A stretch of DNA of 64,000 bases from Thalassobaculum_A sp040219215 (GTDB taxonomy: Bacteria; Pseudomonadota; Alphaproteobacteria; Thalassobaculales; Thalassobaculaceae), in NCBI RefSeq assembly GCF_040219215.1, contig NZ_JAVJSX010000021.1, positions 1-64,000 of the forward strand, read 5' to 3'. Made by a program: the position numbers and the translations under genes. The notes beneath the pieces were generated by a model that did no database searches, had not been told where the DNA came from, and saw nothing but the letters and a program-made list of their open reading frames with translations. Shown one piece after another: positions 1 to 9,198 of the stretch (position 1 is the first letter of the stretch; each line of letters starts with the position of its first letter).

Positions 1-362
1 AGAAGCGCCAGAAATCAGGACGCACAGTCAGATGCACAGATCGGCTCGTATGCCAGAACCCTCTCAGGTCCCAGCGTGCCCAGCAAAACCAAGCCAGACC
101 GCCGCCTGCGCATCCCTTCCATTTCACAATGTCCAAGAGCCGCGGACCAGTTCCCCGGAGGGCTTCCAGTCCGTCGCCGCGACCCGATGTGTCTCGGCGA
201 GGCGCGGCTTATACGAAGCCCCCGATTTTATGTCAAACCCCTTTTTTGAAGTTTTTTGGTCTTCCGTCGGATCGGCCGTTTGCGCCAGTATGGCTCCCGC
301 GCGAGGGGAGAACGCGGGCAGTAGCTGATTAATCTGTCTGTTCAGGAAGCAGCTAAAACCAC
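1..362. other. Left-edge stretch with no supported gene
   Basis: I find no convincing gene here. The short open frames have no ribosome binding site and look like the antisense shadows common in GC-rich DNA. The segment around 225-265 is locally T-rich with two runs of six T, after a small 5-bp inverted repeat (GGCTT/AAGCC near 208-222). This could be the terminator of a gene left of the window, but the stem is too short to claim it. Confidence 0.4.
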
Positions 363-1790
363 ATGGAATCGTTCAGTTTCCTTGACAGGAGACGGTTCGA
401 GAACGATCATGCGGCCAACGTCTTCGGGCGGCGGCACGGCATTTTGATTTTCGGGGAGACGCGGCCAATGAAGTGGACGAGCGCGGTGGTATTCGGGATT
501 CTCGCCGCCGCATGGATCGTTCTCGGGCAATCCGAACCGTCGAACGCCCGTTTTGCCGAAGCGTCTCCGCCGCTGATCGACGGCGCCACCATCCGGCCGC
601 AGAGCTTCGATGCCCGGCGTGCCGAGGAAATGCACGCCTTCCCGACGGTGGAATCCGAGCCCGGCCCCGAAGACCGGATCATCACGGTGTCCCGCGGCGA
701 CACCCTGATCGGCATCCTCACCGACAACGGCGTGGACCGGGTCAGCGCGCACAGCGCGGTCAGCACCCTTGGTAAGGTGTTCGACGTCCGGCGCCTGCAG
801 ATCGGCCAGGACATCACCCTGACCTTCAAGCCGAGCACCGACGGCGACCAGTTCCTCGGCATGGCCCTGCGGCCGTCGCCGGACCGCGACGTCCTGGTCA
901 AGCTGGACGACGCCGGAAGCTTCACCGCCGAGGAAGCCGAGCGCGCGCTGGACAGGCGCTACGCCTATGGCGCCGCCACCATCGACAGCAGCCTGTACGA
1001 AGCGGCCATCGAAGCCAACGTGCCGATCGACGTGCTGATGGACTTGGTCCGGGTGTTCAGCTTCGATGTCGATTTCCAGCGCGACGTGCAGCCCGGCGAC
1101 CGCTTCGAGGTGCTGTACGAAGGCTTCGACGACGAGTTCGGCGACCGGGTGCGCAACGGCGACATCCGCTATGCCGCCATGACCCTGTCGGGCAAGACCC
1201 TGGCGTTCTATCGATTCACTCCGTCCAGCGGCTTCGTCGACTATTTCGGGCCGGATGGGCGCAGCGTCCGCAAGGCGCTGATGCGCACACCGATCGACGG
1301 CGCCCGCCTGTCGTCGGGGTTCGGCAAGCGACGGCACCCGATTCTCGGCTACACCAAGATGCACAAGGGCGTGGACTTCGCGGCACCGACGGGAACCCCG
1401 ATCATGGCGGCCGGCGACGGCGTGGTCGAGATGGCCGAGCGGTTCGGCGGCTACGGCAACTACGTGCGGATCCGCCACAACAGCGAGATCAAGACGGCCT
1501 ACGGCCACACGTCGCGGTTCGCCAAGGGCGTCCGGGCCGGCAGCCGGGTCCGCCAGGGCCAGATCATCGCCTATGTGGGCACCACCGGCCGGTCGACCGG
1601 TCCGCACCTGCACTACGAAGTCATGCTGAACGCGCGGCAGGTCAATCCGATGAGCATCAAGCTGCCGACCGGCGAACAGCTCGCGGGCAAGGATCTGAAG
1701 AAGCTGCAGGCGCTGATCCCGACGATCGACGCCGAAGTCGACGCCGCCCGTGCCGAAGCCAGCGTGGTCGCGTCAAACGAGGGGCGCTAA
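363..1790 (+). CDS. M23 family metallopeptidase with LysM-like domain
   Basis: This is a probable cell-wall endopeptidase of 475 residues. One membrane segment lies at about residues 37-55, so the catalytic part should be periplasmic. Residues about 100-155 look like the LysM/OapA-type peptidoglycan-binding module. The C-terminal third is a LytM-type M23 domain with all expected zinc and catalytic residues: His334 and Asp338 (HKGVD) and the pair His415/His417 (GPHLHYE). Peptidoglycan remodelling is the known role of the family; the substrate bond is not visible. A start at 468, just before the membrane segment and with GGGGAG nine bases upstream, is a serious alternative to 363. The gene is monocistronic and convergent with the next. 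Confidence 0.9.
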   Translation: MESFSFLDRRRFENDHAANVFGRRHGILIFGETRPMKWTSAVVFGILAAAWIVLGQSEPSNARFAEASPPLIDGATIRPQSFDARRAEEMHAFPTVESEPGPEDRIITVSRGDTLIGILTDNGVDRVSAHSAVSTLGKVFDVRRLQIGQDITLTFKPSTDGDQFLGMALRPSPDRDVLVKLDDAGSFTAEEAERALDRRYAYGAATIDSSLYEAAIEANVPIDVLMDLVRVFSFDVDFQRDVQPGDRFEVLYEGFDDEFGDRVRNGDIRYAAMTLSGKTLAFYRFTPSSGFVDYFGPDGRSVRKALMRTPIDGARLSSGFGKRRHPILGYTKMHKGVDFAAPTGTPIMAAGDGVVEMAERFGGYGNYVRIRHNSEIKTAYGHTSRFAKGVRAGSRVRQGQIIAYVGTTGRSTGPHLHYEVMLNARQVNPMSIKLPTGEQLAGKDLKKLQALIPTIDAEVDAARAEASVVASNEGR

Positions 1791-1807
1791 GCAAGCCTGT
1801 TTCCCGG

Positions 1808-3895
1808 TTATCCGGCGATTCGCACCAGTGCGTCGACCGCCACGGCGCCGGTCTCGGTGACGATCACCGGATTGGCTTCGGCCTCCTCGACCCGGCGTTC
1901 GGGATCCAGCGCAAGGCGGGACAGCGCAACCACAGCCGATGCTAAAGCGTCGAGGTTGCCCGCAGGCCGGCCGCGCCAACCCGCCAGGGCCGCGAAGCCC
2001 TTGACCTCGCCGATCATGGCCCGGGCAGTCGCGAGATCGACCGGGGCCAAGCGCACCGCCACGTCGCGGTACAGTTCGGCGAAGATCCCGCCCACACCGA
2101 CGGTGATGACCGGACCGGCCTCCGGATCCAGCCGGTAACCCATCAGGGCCTCACCAACCCCGCGCACCATCGACTGGATCAGCCAGCCGTCAAGCCGCGC
2201 CTCGGGCGCGCTCACCGCCAAGCGCTCGCGCATGGCCACACGGGCTGCATCGACGGCGGCACGATCGGCAAGGCCGAGCGCCACCGCCCCGGCCTCGGTC
2301 TTGTGCGGCAGGTCAGCCGAAAGCGCTTTCAGGGCAACGGGATAGGTCAATCCAGCAGGCACTTCCGCGTCCTGCTCCAGGTGCTGGCGCTCCACCGTCG
2401 GGACGCCAAGCCGATCCAGCAGATCGAGGCCGGCGGCCTCGTCGAGCAGGGCACCGGACGGAAGCGGATCCAGCGCGGGGATTTCCCCTATGGCAAGGTC
2501 GCGCGGCGGCGCCCAGGCCAGGAACGCCCGCACCGCGTCGGCCATCGCCTCGACCGTGCGGAACCCGGCGACGCCACCCTCGGCCAGCATTTCCAGCGCT
2601 CGGTCGGCCTGCGGCAGCGGAACCGCCGCCAGCGGGGTTTCATGGCCGGCCGAATCGATGATCGGCTGCACCGCCCGCTCCGGCAGGAACTGAGCCGACG
2701 ACCCGATCGCCGCGATCACCGCAGCGTACTCCCCGCAATCGAGAAGGCCATCGAGCACCGCCTTCATGACTTCATAGCGCGCGCCCGCCAGCGTCACGTC
2801 GATCAGCCTCCCGCCCTTCACCTCAAGTCCGTGGTCCGCTTTCACCCGCTCGCGCAGCGTCTGGCTCGCCCCCGCCAACGCCACGCCGGCGCCGCCGAGG
2901 CGGTCGACCGCCATCGCCCCGCCGCCGCCGGTGGTGGTCACCACCGCCACCGGCCGCCCGGCACGGGCCGCATCGGGGCGCCTGCCCTTCAACAGCGCCG
3001 GCAATTCCAGCAACGCCTCGAACTGATCGACCCGAAGGATGCCGTGGTCGCGGAAGAACGCGTCCGCTGCCTGGTCGGAGCCGAGCAGCGCGCCGGTGTG
3101 CGACACCGCCAGCGCCTGCGCTTCGGGCGAGCGACCAAGCTTGTAGGCAATGATCGGCTTGCCAGCGGCGTGCGCCGCACGGGCGAATCGGGCCAGCCGG
3201 TCCGGTCGGCGCAGCGTCTCAAGGAACAGCAGGAACGCGTCGACTTCCGGCAGAGCGGTCGCCGCCTCGCCGATCGCACCCACGTCAAGATCGGCCTCGT
3301 TCCCGACCGACACCAGGTGCGAGAAGCCGATGCCGCGGGCGGCGCCACGCGACAGCAGCGTGCCGATCAGCGACCCGGACTGCGACAGCGCCATCAGCCG
3401 GCCCGGCAGCAGGGTCGAGGCCTCCAGGGCGGCGTTGGTGGTGAACGGAATCCGGTCGACGACGTTGACCACGCCCATCGAGTTCGGACCGAGCAGCCGC
3501 AAACCACCCTCCGCGGCCCGCGCCACCAGCCGGTCCTGGCGGGCACGCCCCTCGTCGCCCATCTCGGCAAAGCCGTCGGCGAGAACCGTCGCCGCGGGCA
3601 CGCCGAGCCGGGCCGCCTCGACCACGGCGTCCTCGACCCGTTCGGCCGCCCCGACGATGTAGATGTGGTCCGGACGTTCCGGCAGCGCCTCGAGCGACGC
3701 CCACGCCTTCTCCCCCAGCACGGTGTCGCGCCGTGGGTTCACCGGATAGACCGCGCCTGAGTAGCCGTGCTTGCGCAGGAACCGCAGCGGCCGCGCGCCG
3801 TCCTTCCTGGGGTCGTCCGAGGCACCGATGATGGCGACGGACCGCGGCCGCAGGAGTGCCGCGAGCCAAGGGGCGACCGAGCCGGGGTCTGGCAT
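1808..3895 (-). CDS. ADP-forming acetate/acyl-CoA ligase family protein
   Basis: This 695-residue protein has the single-chain layout of ADP-forming acyl-CoA synthetases: an N-terminal CoA-binding Rossmann domain (about 10-110, with VAIIGASDDP), central succinyl-CoA-ligase-like domains, and a C-terminal ATP-grasp domain (about 480-690). The phosphohistidine loop is present as SHTGALLGSDQ. Such enzymes activate, or release, small organic acids as CoA thioesters using ATP/ADP. The ATG lies two bases after the acyl-CoA dehydrogenase stop, so it is the last gene of a four-gene operon. The open frame extends far upstream, but only this start fits the domain boundary and the operon spacing. The actual acid is unknown. 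Confidence 0.9.
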   Translation of the reverse strand: MPDPGSVAPWLAALLRPRSVAIIGASDDPRKDGARPLRFLRKHGYSGAVYPVNPRRDTVLGEKAWASLEALPERPDHIYIVGAAERVEDAVVEAARLGVPAATVLADGFAEMGDEGRARQDRLVARAAEGGLRLLGPNSMGVVNVVDRIPFTTNAALEASTLLPGRLMALSQSGSLIGTLLSRGAARGIGFSHLVSVGNEADLDVGAIGEAATALPEVDAFLLFLETLRRPDRLARFARAAHAAGKPIIAYKLGRSPEAQALAVSHTGALLGSDQAADAFFRDHGILRVDQFEALLELPALLKGRRPDAARAGRPVAVVTTTGGGGAMAVDRLGGAGVALAGASQTLRERVKADHGLEVKGGRLIDVTLAGARYEVMKAVLDGLLDCGEYAAVIAAIGSSAQFLPERAVQPIIDSAGHETPLAAVPLPQADRALEMLAEGGVAGFRTVEAMADAVRAFLAWAPPRDLAIGEIPALDPLPSGALLDEAAGLDLLDRLGVPTVERQHLEQDAEVPAGLTYPVALKALSADLPHKTEAGAVALGLADRAAVDAARVAMRERLAVSAPEARLDGWLIQSMVRGVGEALMGYRLDPEAGPVITVGVGGIFAELYRDVAVRLAPVDLATARAMIGEVKGFAALAGWRGRPAGNLDALASAVVALSRLALDPERRVEEAEANPVIVTETGAVAVDALVRIAG

Positions 3896-3897
3896 GC

Positions 3898-5070
3898 TCA
3901 CGCGGACCGCTTCGGCGCGCGCTGCGAGAACCGGCGATCGAAGACGCCTTCTGCGATCCGGTTCTTCATCATCTCCAGGCTGCCGCCGGCGATCTGCCAG
4001 CCGCGGGCCCGCCGCCAGCAGTACTCCACCAGACTTTCCTCGCTGTAGCCGAGCGCGCCCAGGACCTGCATCGATTCGTTGGCGGCGAAGAAGCCGGCCT
4101 CGTTGCACAGATACTTGACCAGGGCCGTCTCGTAGGCGTCGGGCAACCGGTCGACCGCCCGGGCCGCGACCCGGTACAGCATCAACTGGGCCGCCTCCAT
4201 GCGGGCGGCCATCTCGGCGAACTTCCACTGTATGCCCTGGAAGTCGCTGAGCGTCCGGCCGAACTGGCTGCGGATCTCGGCGTGCTCGCGGGCGATGCCG
4301 AAGGCGTGTCGGCCGAACGCCAGCGAGCGAGCGGAATTGCCGAGGCGCTCGACGTTGAATGCCGCAATCTGCTTCTTGAAGCCGCCCTCGCGCAGCAGCA
4401 CGTTGCCGCCCGGCACGAAGACGTTGTCGAAGTACAGCTGGCACCACTCGTCGCCGCCGACGTACCGGACCGGCTTGCCAACCGAGAAGCCCGCCGTGCC
4501 GCGTTCGATCAGCACAGACCCGATTCCGTCGACCCCCGGCCCGTAGCGCACGTAGACCAGGAACAGCTTTGCGTCCGGACTGTGCGAGGAGAACACCTTG
4601 GTGCCGTTGATCCTGAAGCCCTCACCGTCGGGCGTTGCGGCGGTCACGAGGTCGGTGACCGCCGAGCCGGCTTCCGGCTCGCTCATTCCAACCGAGATCA
4701 ACGCTTCGCCGGCCAGCATCGGCCCCAGGTACCGGGCCTTCTGGTCGGGCGTTGCGTATTCGACGAAGGTCCTTATCGGTCCAAAATTTCCGGTCTGGAT
4801 GACGTCCGCCGATCGCGGACAGACGGACGACACCGCTTCGATCGCCAGGATCGTATCCATCAGCGTGCCCTCGGCCCCGCCATCGGCTTCCGGGAAGGTG
4901 ATGCCGAGCAACCCTTGCTTCGCCATCAGCTTCGCCACGTCGAACGGAAACGACGGTTCGTGCGCCCGCGCCAACGCGCCGGCCGCCAGATGGCGCTCGG
5001 CAAAGCCGCGCACCGAGTCGCGGAACTGGATCTGCTCTGCGGTCAGCAGGTCGTCGAACAGCGCGGTCAT
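3898..5070 (-). CDS. Acyl-CoA dehydrogenase family protein
   Basis: This 390-residue flavoprotein has the complete acyl-CoA dehydrogenase fold: an N-terminal helical domain (about 5-115), a middle beta domain containing GMSEPEAGSAV, and a C-terminal helical domain with a FGRTLSDFQG segment. It should oxidise an acyl-CoA thioester at the alpha-beta bond with FAD and pass electrons to ETF. The start is the ATG preceded by GGAGAG; a longer open frame upstream overlaps the intergenic gap and is rejected. It sits between the MmgE/PrpD gene and the ADP-forming CoA ligase on the same strand, so it probably acts on the CoA ester that the ligase handles. Confidence 0.92.
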   Translation of the reverse strand: MTALFDDLLTAEQIQFRDSVRGFAERHLAAGALARAHEPSFPFDVAKLMAKQGLLGITFPEADGGAEGTLMDTILAIEAVSSVCPRSADVIQTGNFGPIRTFVEYATPDQKARYLGPMLAGEALISVGMSEPEAGSAVTDLVTAATPDGEGFRINGTKVFSSHSPDAKLFLVYVRYGPGVDGIGSVLIERGTAGFSVGKPVRYVGGDEWCQLYFDNVFVPGGNVLLREGGFKKQIAAFNVERLGNSARSLAFGRHAFGIAREHAEIRSQFGRTLSDFQGIQWKFAEMAARMEAAQLMLYRVAARAVDRLPDAYETALVKYLCNEAGFFAANESMQVLGALGYSEESLVEYCWRRARGWQIAGGSLEMMKNRIAEGVFDRRFSQRAPKRSA

Positions 5071-5110
5071 AGGCCAATCTCTCCGGTGGCAGGCGATACG
5101 TGGCGGATGG

Positions 5111-6484
5111 TCATTCGGCCGCCTGGGACAATGCGGCACCGGCAAGCAGGTCGTTGATCCGCCGGCCGGCCCCAAGGGTCTGCAACCGATGCAGCAGGGC
5201 AGCGGACCGCTCGGCGCCGAGCACCGGGCCGGCCAGTTCAGCGAACTTGTCGGCCAGGTCGGCGTCGGTCAGCGGGTTGTCGGGGTCGCCCTTGCGGGTC
5301 GGGGCGAACCGCTCGAGCCGACGGCCGTCCATGGTCACGATCGCCACGCGGGCCGACCGGGCCTTCGGGAACGCGGCCTCGCAGCCGGAGTCGACGGTGT
5401 GAACCACGCGCGCCGCCACCGCCCGAACGGTTGGATCGGCCAACGCCGGGTCCTCGAACGCCGCCCGACGCACCGAGCCGAGCACCAGGGTAGCCGCCAC
5501 GCAGTACGGCAGGCTGAACTTCGCCTCGAACGCCGTGACCGGCGTGGCGTTGCCGCAGATCTCCAGCGACTTGGCATAGGAGCCGACTTCGATCCGGTCG
5601 ATGTCGGCCGCCGTCAGGGCGTGCTCGTCCGCCAACGCTCGCACCGCGTCGACGGCGGCGTGCAGGTGGCCGCAGGCGGCGTGGTTCTTGAACGTCATGC
5701 GGGTGATCGTCCAATCGACCCCCAGGTCGGCGGTCACCGCATCCCAATCGATGTCGGCACCGCTCATGGCGGCGGCGAAGCCCCGCGGCCCTTCCAACGC
5801 ATCAAGCGCGCCGGTGACCCCTTCGGCTGCAAGCCGGGCCGACAGCAGCCCCGCCTCCGCCGCCCGTCCGGCGTGCAACGGCTTGCTCATCGCGTCGGCG
5901 CGGAACGCCTGTTGCAGCCCGGCGGCCATGGTGGCTGCGCTGGCCAGGGCGTGGGCGGTGCGGTTGCCGTCGAGACCGAGAATGGCCGCCGCAGCGCCGG
6001 CGGCGCCGAAGCATCCGACCGTTGCGGTGGTGTGCCAGAAATCGTAGTGGCGCGGATTCACCGCCACGGCGATCCGGTTCGAGATCTCATAGCCGGCAAC
6101 AACGCCAGCCAGCAGCTTTGCGCCGTCGGCATCGGCCAGTTCGGCCGCCGCCAAGGCCGCGGCGATGGTCGGCGCACCCGGGTGGTACAACCCGTCACGG
6201 TAGATATCGTCGAACTCCACCGTATGGGCCGCGGTGCCGTTGATCAGGGCAGCCGCCTGCCCGCCGGCCGGCGTACCGGACGGTATCAAGGTCGCCTTGC
6301 CGTGGCCGACCTGGTCCGCCAGCGCCCGGACCGCCAGGGTCGCCGGCGGCATCACGCCGCCGGGCAGCGTCGCCGCGAACCAGTCGATAACAGCGCGACG
6401 GGCGTGCCGCTGCACCTCATCGTCCAACGGGCCGGCGCACCGTTCGGCGGCGAACGACCCGAAGCGTTCGAGAACCGTAGCCAT
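5111..6484 (-). CDS. MmgE/PrpD family protein
   Basis: This 457-residue protein spans the family length (about 450). It shows the characteristic NGTAAHTVEFDDI segment, HPGAPTIAAALA and the MTFKNHAACGHLH segment in the C-terminal half. The family includes 2-methylcitrate dehydratase (PrpD), cis-aconitate/itaconate decarboxylases and many uncharacterised hydro-lyases, so the exact reaction cannot be read from sequence. GGAGG seven bases before ATG 6484 fixes the start. It follows the HAD gene by ten bases and precedes the acyl-CoA dehydrogenase by about 40. No prpB or prpC is nearby, so a methylcitrate-cycle role is not supported. Confidence 0.9.
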   Translation of the reverse strand: MATVLERFGSFAAERCAGPLDDEVQRHARRAVIDWFAATLPGGVMPPATLAVRALADQVGHGKATLIPSGTPAGGQAAALINGTAAHTVEFDDIYRDGLYHPGAPTIAAALAAAELADADGAKLLAGVVAGYEISNRIAVAVNPRHYDFWHTTATVGCFGAAGAAAAILGLDGNRTAHALASAATMAAGLQQAFRADAMSKPLHAGRAAEAGLLSARLAAEGVTGALDALEGPRGFAAAMSGADIDWDAVTADLGVDWTITRMTFKNHAACGHLHAAVDAVRALADEHALTAADIDRIEVGSYAKSLEICGNATPVTAFEAKFSLPYCVAATLVLGSVRRAAFEDPALADPTVRAVAARVVHTVDSGCEAAFPKARSARVAIVTMDGRRLERFAPTRKGDPDNPLTDADLADKFAELAGPVLGAERSAALLHRLQTLGAGRRINDLLAGAALSQAAE

Positions 6485-6494
6485 ACTACCCTCC

Positions 6495-7220
6495 TCAACA
6501 ACCCAGCCGGTCGGCCAACTCATCCATGCTGTTCACGGCATGGTCCCAGTCGTCCTCGGCACGGAAATCGCGGGACTGCTTGTCGCCATGTTCGGTCGGC
6601 CGGGCGATGAACGCGGTGCGAAGGCCGAGCGCGCGGGCGGCCGCGAGATCACCGTTGTGCGCCGCCACCATCATGACTTCCGCCGGCACGAGACCAAGCC
6701 AGTCGACCCCGGTCAGGTAGACCGAGGGCACCGGCTTGTAGTTCCGGGCGGGTTCGGCGCCGAGGATCATGTCCCAGGGCAAGCCAGCGTTCTTCGCCAT
6801 GTTCAGCATCAGCGCCACGTTGCCGTTGGACATGGTCGCCAGGATGAAGCGCTTCTTCAACCGGGTCAGGCCAGTCACGCAATCCGGCCATGGATCGAGC
6901 CGGTGCCACGCCCGGTTCAGATGCTCGAGTTCCTCGGCCGGCAACGGATCCAGACCGAACTCCTCGACCAGGGTGACGAGGCTGGCGCGATGGAGGTCAT
7001 CGAGACGGACATAGGGCTTCTCGCCCCGGCGCACCGGATCCATGGACGGCTGGTAAAGCGCCCGCCACCGATCGGCGAACGCGACCGGGTCGATGCTCCA
7101 CCCCTTCGCCGCAGCAACGGTGCCGACCTCGCGCGCCACGCTGGTGCGCCAATCGACGACGGTGCCGAACACGTCGAACACCAGGGCTTTCACGGCGGGC
7201 TTTGGATTGGTCTCTGACAT
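6495..7220 (-). CDS. Haloacid dehalogenase type II family hydrolase
   Basis: This 241-residue HAD hydrolase has the nucleophile motif FDVFGT (Asp16), the Ser motif in ATMSNGN, a Lys in the YKPVPSVYL segment and the AAHNGDLAAA motif IV typical of (S)-2-haloacid dehalogenases. By family knowledge it would displace halide from 2-haloalkanoates to give 2-hydroxy acids. Many homologues have no proven dehalogenase activity, so phosphatase or another hydrolase role remains possible. AGGAGG upstream supports the ATG. It is the first gene of a minus-strand operon continuing into MmgE/PrpD, acyl-CoA dehydrogenase and CoA ligase, and is divergent from a peptide-type ABC binding protein. Confidence 0.88.
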   Translation of the reverse strand: MSETNPKPAVKALVFDVFGTVVDWRTSVAREVGTVAAAKGWSIDPVAFADRWRALYQPSMDPVRRGEKPYVRLDDLHRASLVTLVEEFGLDPLPAEELEHLNRAWHRLDPWPDCVTGLTRLKKRFILATMSNGNVALMLNMAKNAGLPWDMILGAEPARNYKPVPSVYLTGVDWLGLVPAEVMMVAAHNGDLAAARALGLRTAFIARPTEHGDKQSRDFRAEDDWDHAVNSMDELADRLGC

Positions 7221-7278
7221 TGTGTCCTCCTGTCCGCGCCATGGGCTCTTTCTTGACCGACGGTACGTGGCGTGAAAA

Positions 7279-7286
7279 TGTATACA
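7279..7286. promoter_or_regulatory. TGTATACA palindrome, candidate GntR/FCD-type operator
   Basis: The perfect 8-bp palindrome TGTATACA lies in the divergent gap, 59 bases before the HAD gene and about 206 before the ABC binding protein. With its flanks (A-TGTATACA-A) it matches nine of ten bases of the TTGTATACAA sites bound by many GntR/FCD regulators. No regulator gene of that class is in the window. The assignment rests on the site alone. Confidence 0.35.
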
Positions 7287-7492
7287 AGCGCCTCACGGTG
7301 CGGCAACCGGTGGTCTCGACAAAGCCGGAAGATACGAATGCAGGGAACGGGGAGGTCGGTAGCCGCAGAGCTGCTCCTATCCGTCTATCAGCTCGTCCAG
7401 CCCAGCCTGCTGGCTGGCGGCGCGAGCGCAAAGATCGACCGGACCAGGGACGTTGCGCCCTGAACCGCGTCGCATGGGAAGGAGACGTCCAC

Positions 7493-9109
7493 ATGAGTTC
7501 AGGACTGAAGACATTCGCGGCTTCCGTCGCGGTCACTGCCGCGCTCGCCTTAGGGCTGGGCGGGGCCATGGCGGCGGAAACGCCGAAGAAGGGTGGGGTT
7601 CTCAAGTTCGTGGTGCCGGACGAGCCACCAAGCTTTGACGGGCACCGGGAGACCACCTTCGCGCTGATCCATCCGATCGCACCGTTCTACAGCCTTCTGG
7701 CCAAGGTCAATCCGGAGAATTCAAGCGATCCGACCGACATCATCTGCGATCTCTGCACCGAGATGCCGAAGGCCACCGACGGTGGCAAGACCTTCACCTT
7801 CAAGCTTCGCCAGGGCGTCACCTTCGAGGACGGCTCGCCGCTCGATGCCAAGGACGTCAAGGCGACCTTCGACAAGATCATCTTCCCGGCAGAGGGTGTC
7901 AGCTCGGCCCGCAAGGCCTATTTTGTGATGGTCGACTCGGTCGAAGCGCCTGATGCCAGCACGGTGGTCTTCAAGCTGAAGTACCCGTCGTCGGCGTTCA
8001 TCCCGGCGCTCGCGATGCCGTTCAACTTCATCTACGACGACGCCAAGCTCGCCCAGGACATGCACTGGTACGAGAAGAACGTGCTCGGCAGCGGTCCGTT
8101 CCAGAAGTTCGAGCGGCAGGCGGGTGCATTCATCAAGGGCACTGCCAGTCCGAACTACTATGAGAAGGGCAAGCCGTACCTGGACGGCATCGAGGCGATC
8201 TTCGCCAAGAAGGAGTCCCTGCGGGTCCAGGCGATCCGTGGCGACCGCGCCGCGATCGAGTTCCGTGGCTTCCCGCCGCAAAGCCGTGACGATCTGGTCA
8301 AGGCCCTCGGCAAGGACATCACGGTCCAGGAAAGCGACTGGAATTGCGTCCTGCTGATCACTCCGAACCACCGCAAGAAGCCGTTCGACGACGTGCGCGT
8401 CCGTCGGGCGTTGACCCTCGCGGTCGACCGCTGGGGCGGCTCGGAGTACCTGTCCAAGATCGCCATCGTGAAGACGGTTGGCGGCATCGCCTTCCCGAAG
8501 CACCCGCTGGCCGCGACGAAGGCCGAGCTTGAGCAGCTTGCTGGTTATTGGCCGGATCTGGCCAAGAGCCGTGAGGAAGCCAAGAAGCTCCTCAAGGAAG
8601 CCGGCATTCCCGACGGGTTCAAGTTCACGCTCAACAACCGCGCCGTCGACCAGCCGTACAAGATCGTCGGCACCTGGCTGATCGACCAGTGGAAGCAGAT
8701 CGGCCTGGCGGTCGACCAGCAGGTCCAGCCCACCGGTCCGTTCTACGACACGCTGCGCAAGAAGCAGGATTTCGATGTTTCGATCGACTTCAACTGCCAG
8801 TCGATCGTGAATCCGCTGCTTGACGTATCGAAGTTCATCTCCGCCGAGCGTTCCGGCAGCCAGTATGGCGGCTACGAGGACGCCGAGGTCGACAAGCTGT
8901 TCGACGCGATGAACCAGACCGACGACACCGCCGAGCAGCGCAAGCTGATGCGGCGGATGGAGCAGATCGTCCTCGACGAGAAGGCCCTCGGCTTCATCAC
9001 GATGTGGTGGTACCGGATCATTCCGCACCGCTCGTATGTCAAAGGCTGGAACGTCAGCCCGAGCCACTACCTGAACCAGGATCTGGCGAACGTCTGGCTC
9101 GACCAGTAA
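7493..9109 (+). CDS. Peptide/nickel-type ABC transporter substrate-binding protein
   Basis: This 538-residue periplasmic binding protein of the SBP_bac_5 family has a clear Sec signal peptide (residues 1-28, ending GGAMAAE) followed by the usual GG-VLKFVVPDEPPS entry strand. Family members bind di- and oligopeptides, nickel, opines or other small solutes. The ligand here is not evident, but the divergent catabolic operon suggests an organic acid conjugate or similar carbon source. The open frame extends to 7202, but AAGGAG before ATG 7493 and the signal peptide fix this start. It heads an operon with two permease genes, separated from the first by a strong hairpin. Confidence 0.92.
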   Translation: MSSGLKTFAASVAVTAALALGLGGAMAAETPKKGGVLKFVVPDEPPSFDGHRETTFALIHPIAPFYSLLAKVNPENSSDPTDIICDLCTEMPKATDGGKTFTFKLRQGVTFEDGSPLDAKDVKATFDKIIFPAEGVSSARKAYFVMVDSVEAPDASTVVFKLKYPSSAFIPALAMPFNFIYDDAKLAQDMHWYEKNVLGSGPFQKFERQAGAFIKGTASPNYYEKGKPYLDGIEAIFAKKESLRVQAIRGDRAAIEFRGFPPQSRDDLVKALGKDITVQESDWNCVLLITPNHRKKPFDDVRVRRALTLAVDRWGGSEYLSKIAIVKTVGGIAFPKHPLAATKAELEQLAGYWPDLAKSREEAKKLLKEAGIPDGFKFTLNNRAVDQPYKIVGTWLIDQWKQIGLAVDQQVQPTGPFYDTLRKKQDFDVSIDFNCQSIVNPLLDVSKFISAERSGSQYGGYEDAEVDKLFDAMNQTDDTAEQRKLMRRMEQIVLDEKALGFITMWWYRIIPHRSYVKGWNVSPSHYLNQDLANVWLDQ

Positions 9110-9122
9110 CGCCGACTTCCTG

Positions 9123-9157
9123 CCGGTGGCCTGCCGCCCAGCGCGGCGGGCCACCGG
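9123..9157 (+). promoter_or_regulatory. Strong intercistronic hairpin after the binding-protein gene
   Basis: Bases 9123-9137 and 9143-9157 form a 15-bp stem with a single T-G wobble around a five-base loop (CCAGC). No T run follows. In ABC operons such hairpins between the binding-protein and permease genes commonly protect the upstream mRNA from 3' exonucleases, so the binding protein is made in excess. That role is inferred from position and structure. Confidence 0.6.
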
Positions 9158-9198
9158 ATCGTTCTTGATCGACCTTCCAGGACCGAAGGCCGCTGCTC

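Noticed and set aside
4598..6610. 670-codon plus-strand open frame
   Set aside because: It is antisense to the acyl-CoA dehydrogenase and MmgE/PrpD genes, is rich in Arg, Gly, His and Gln, and has no family motif. Long antisense frames are expected in GC-rich genes.
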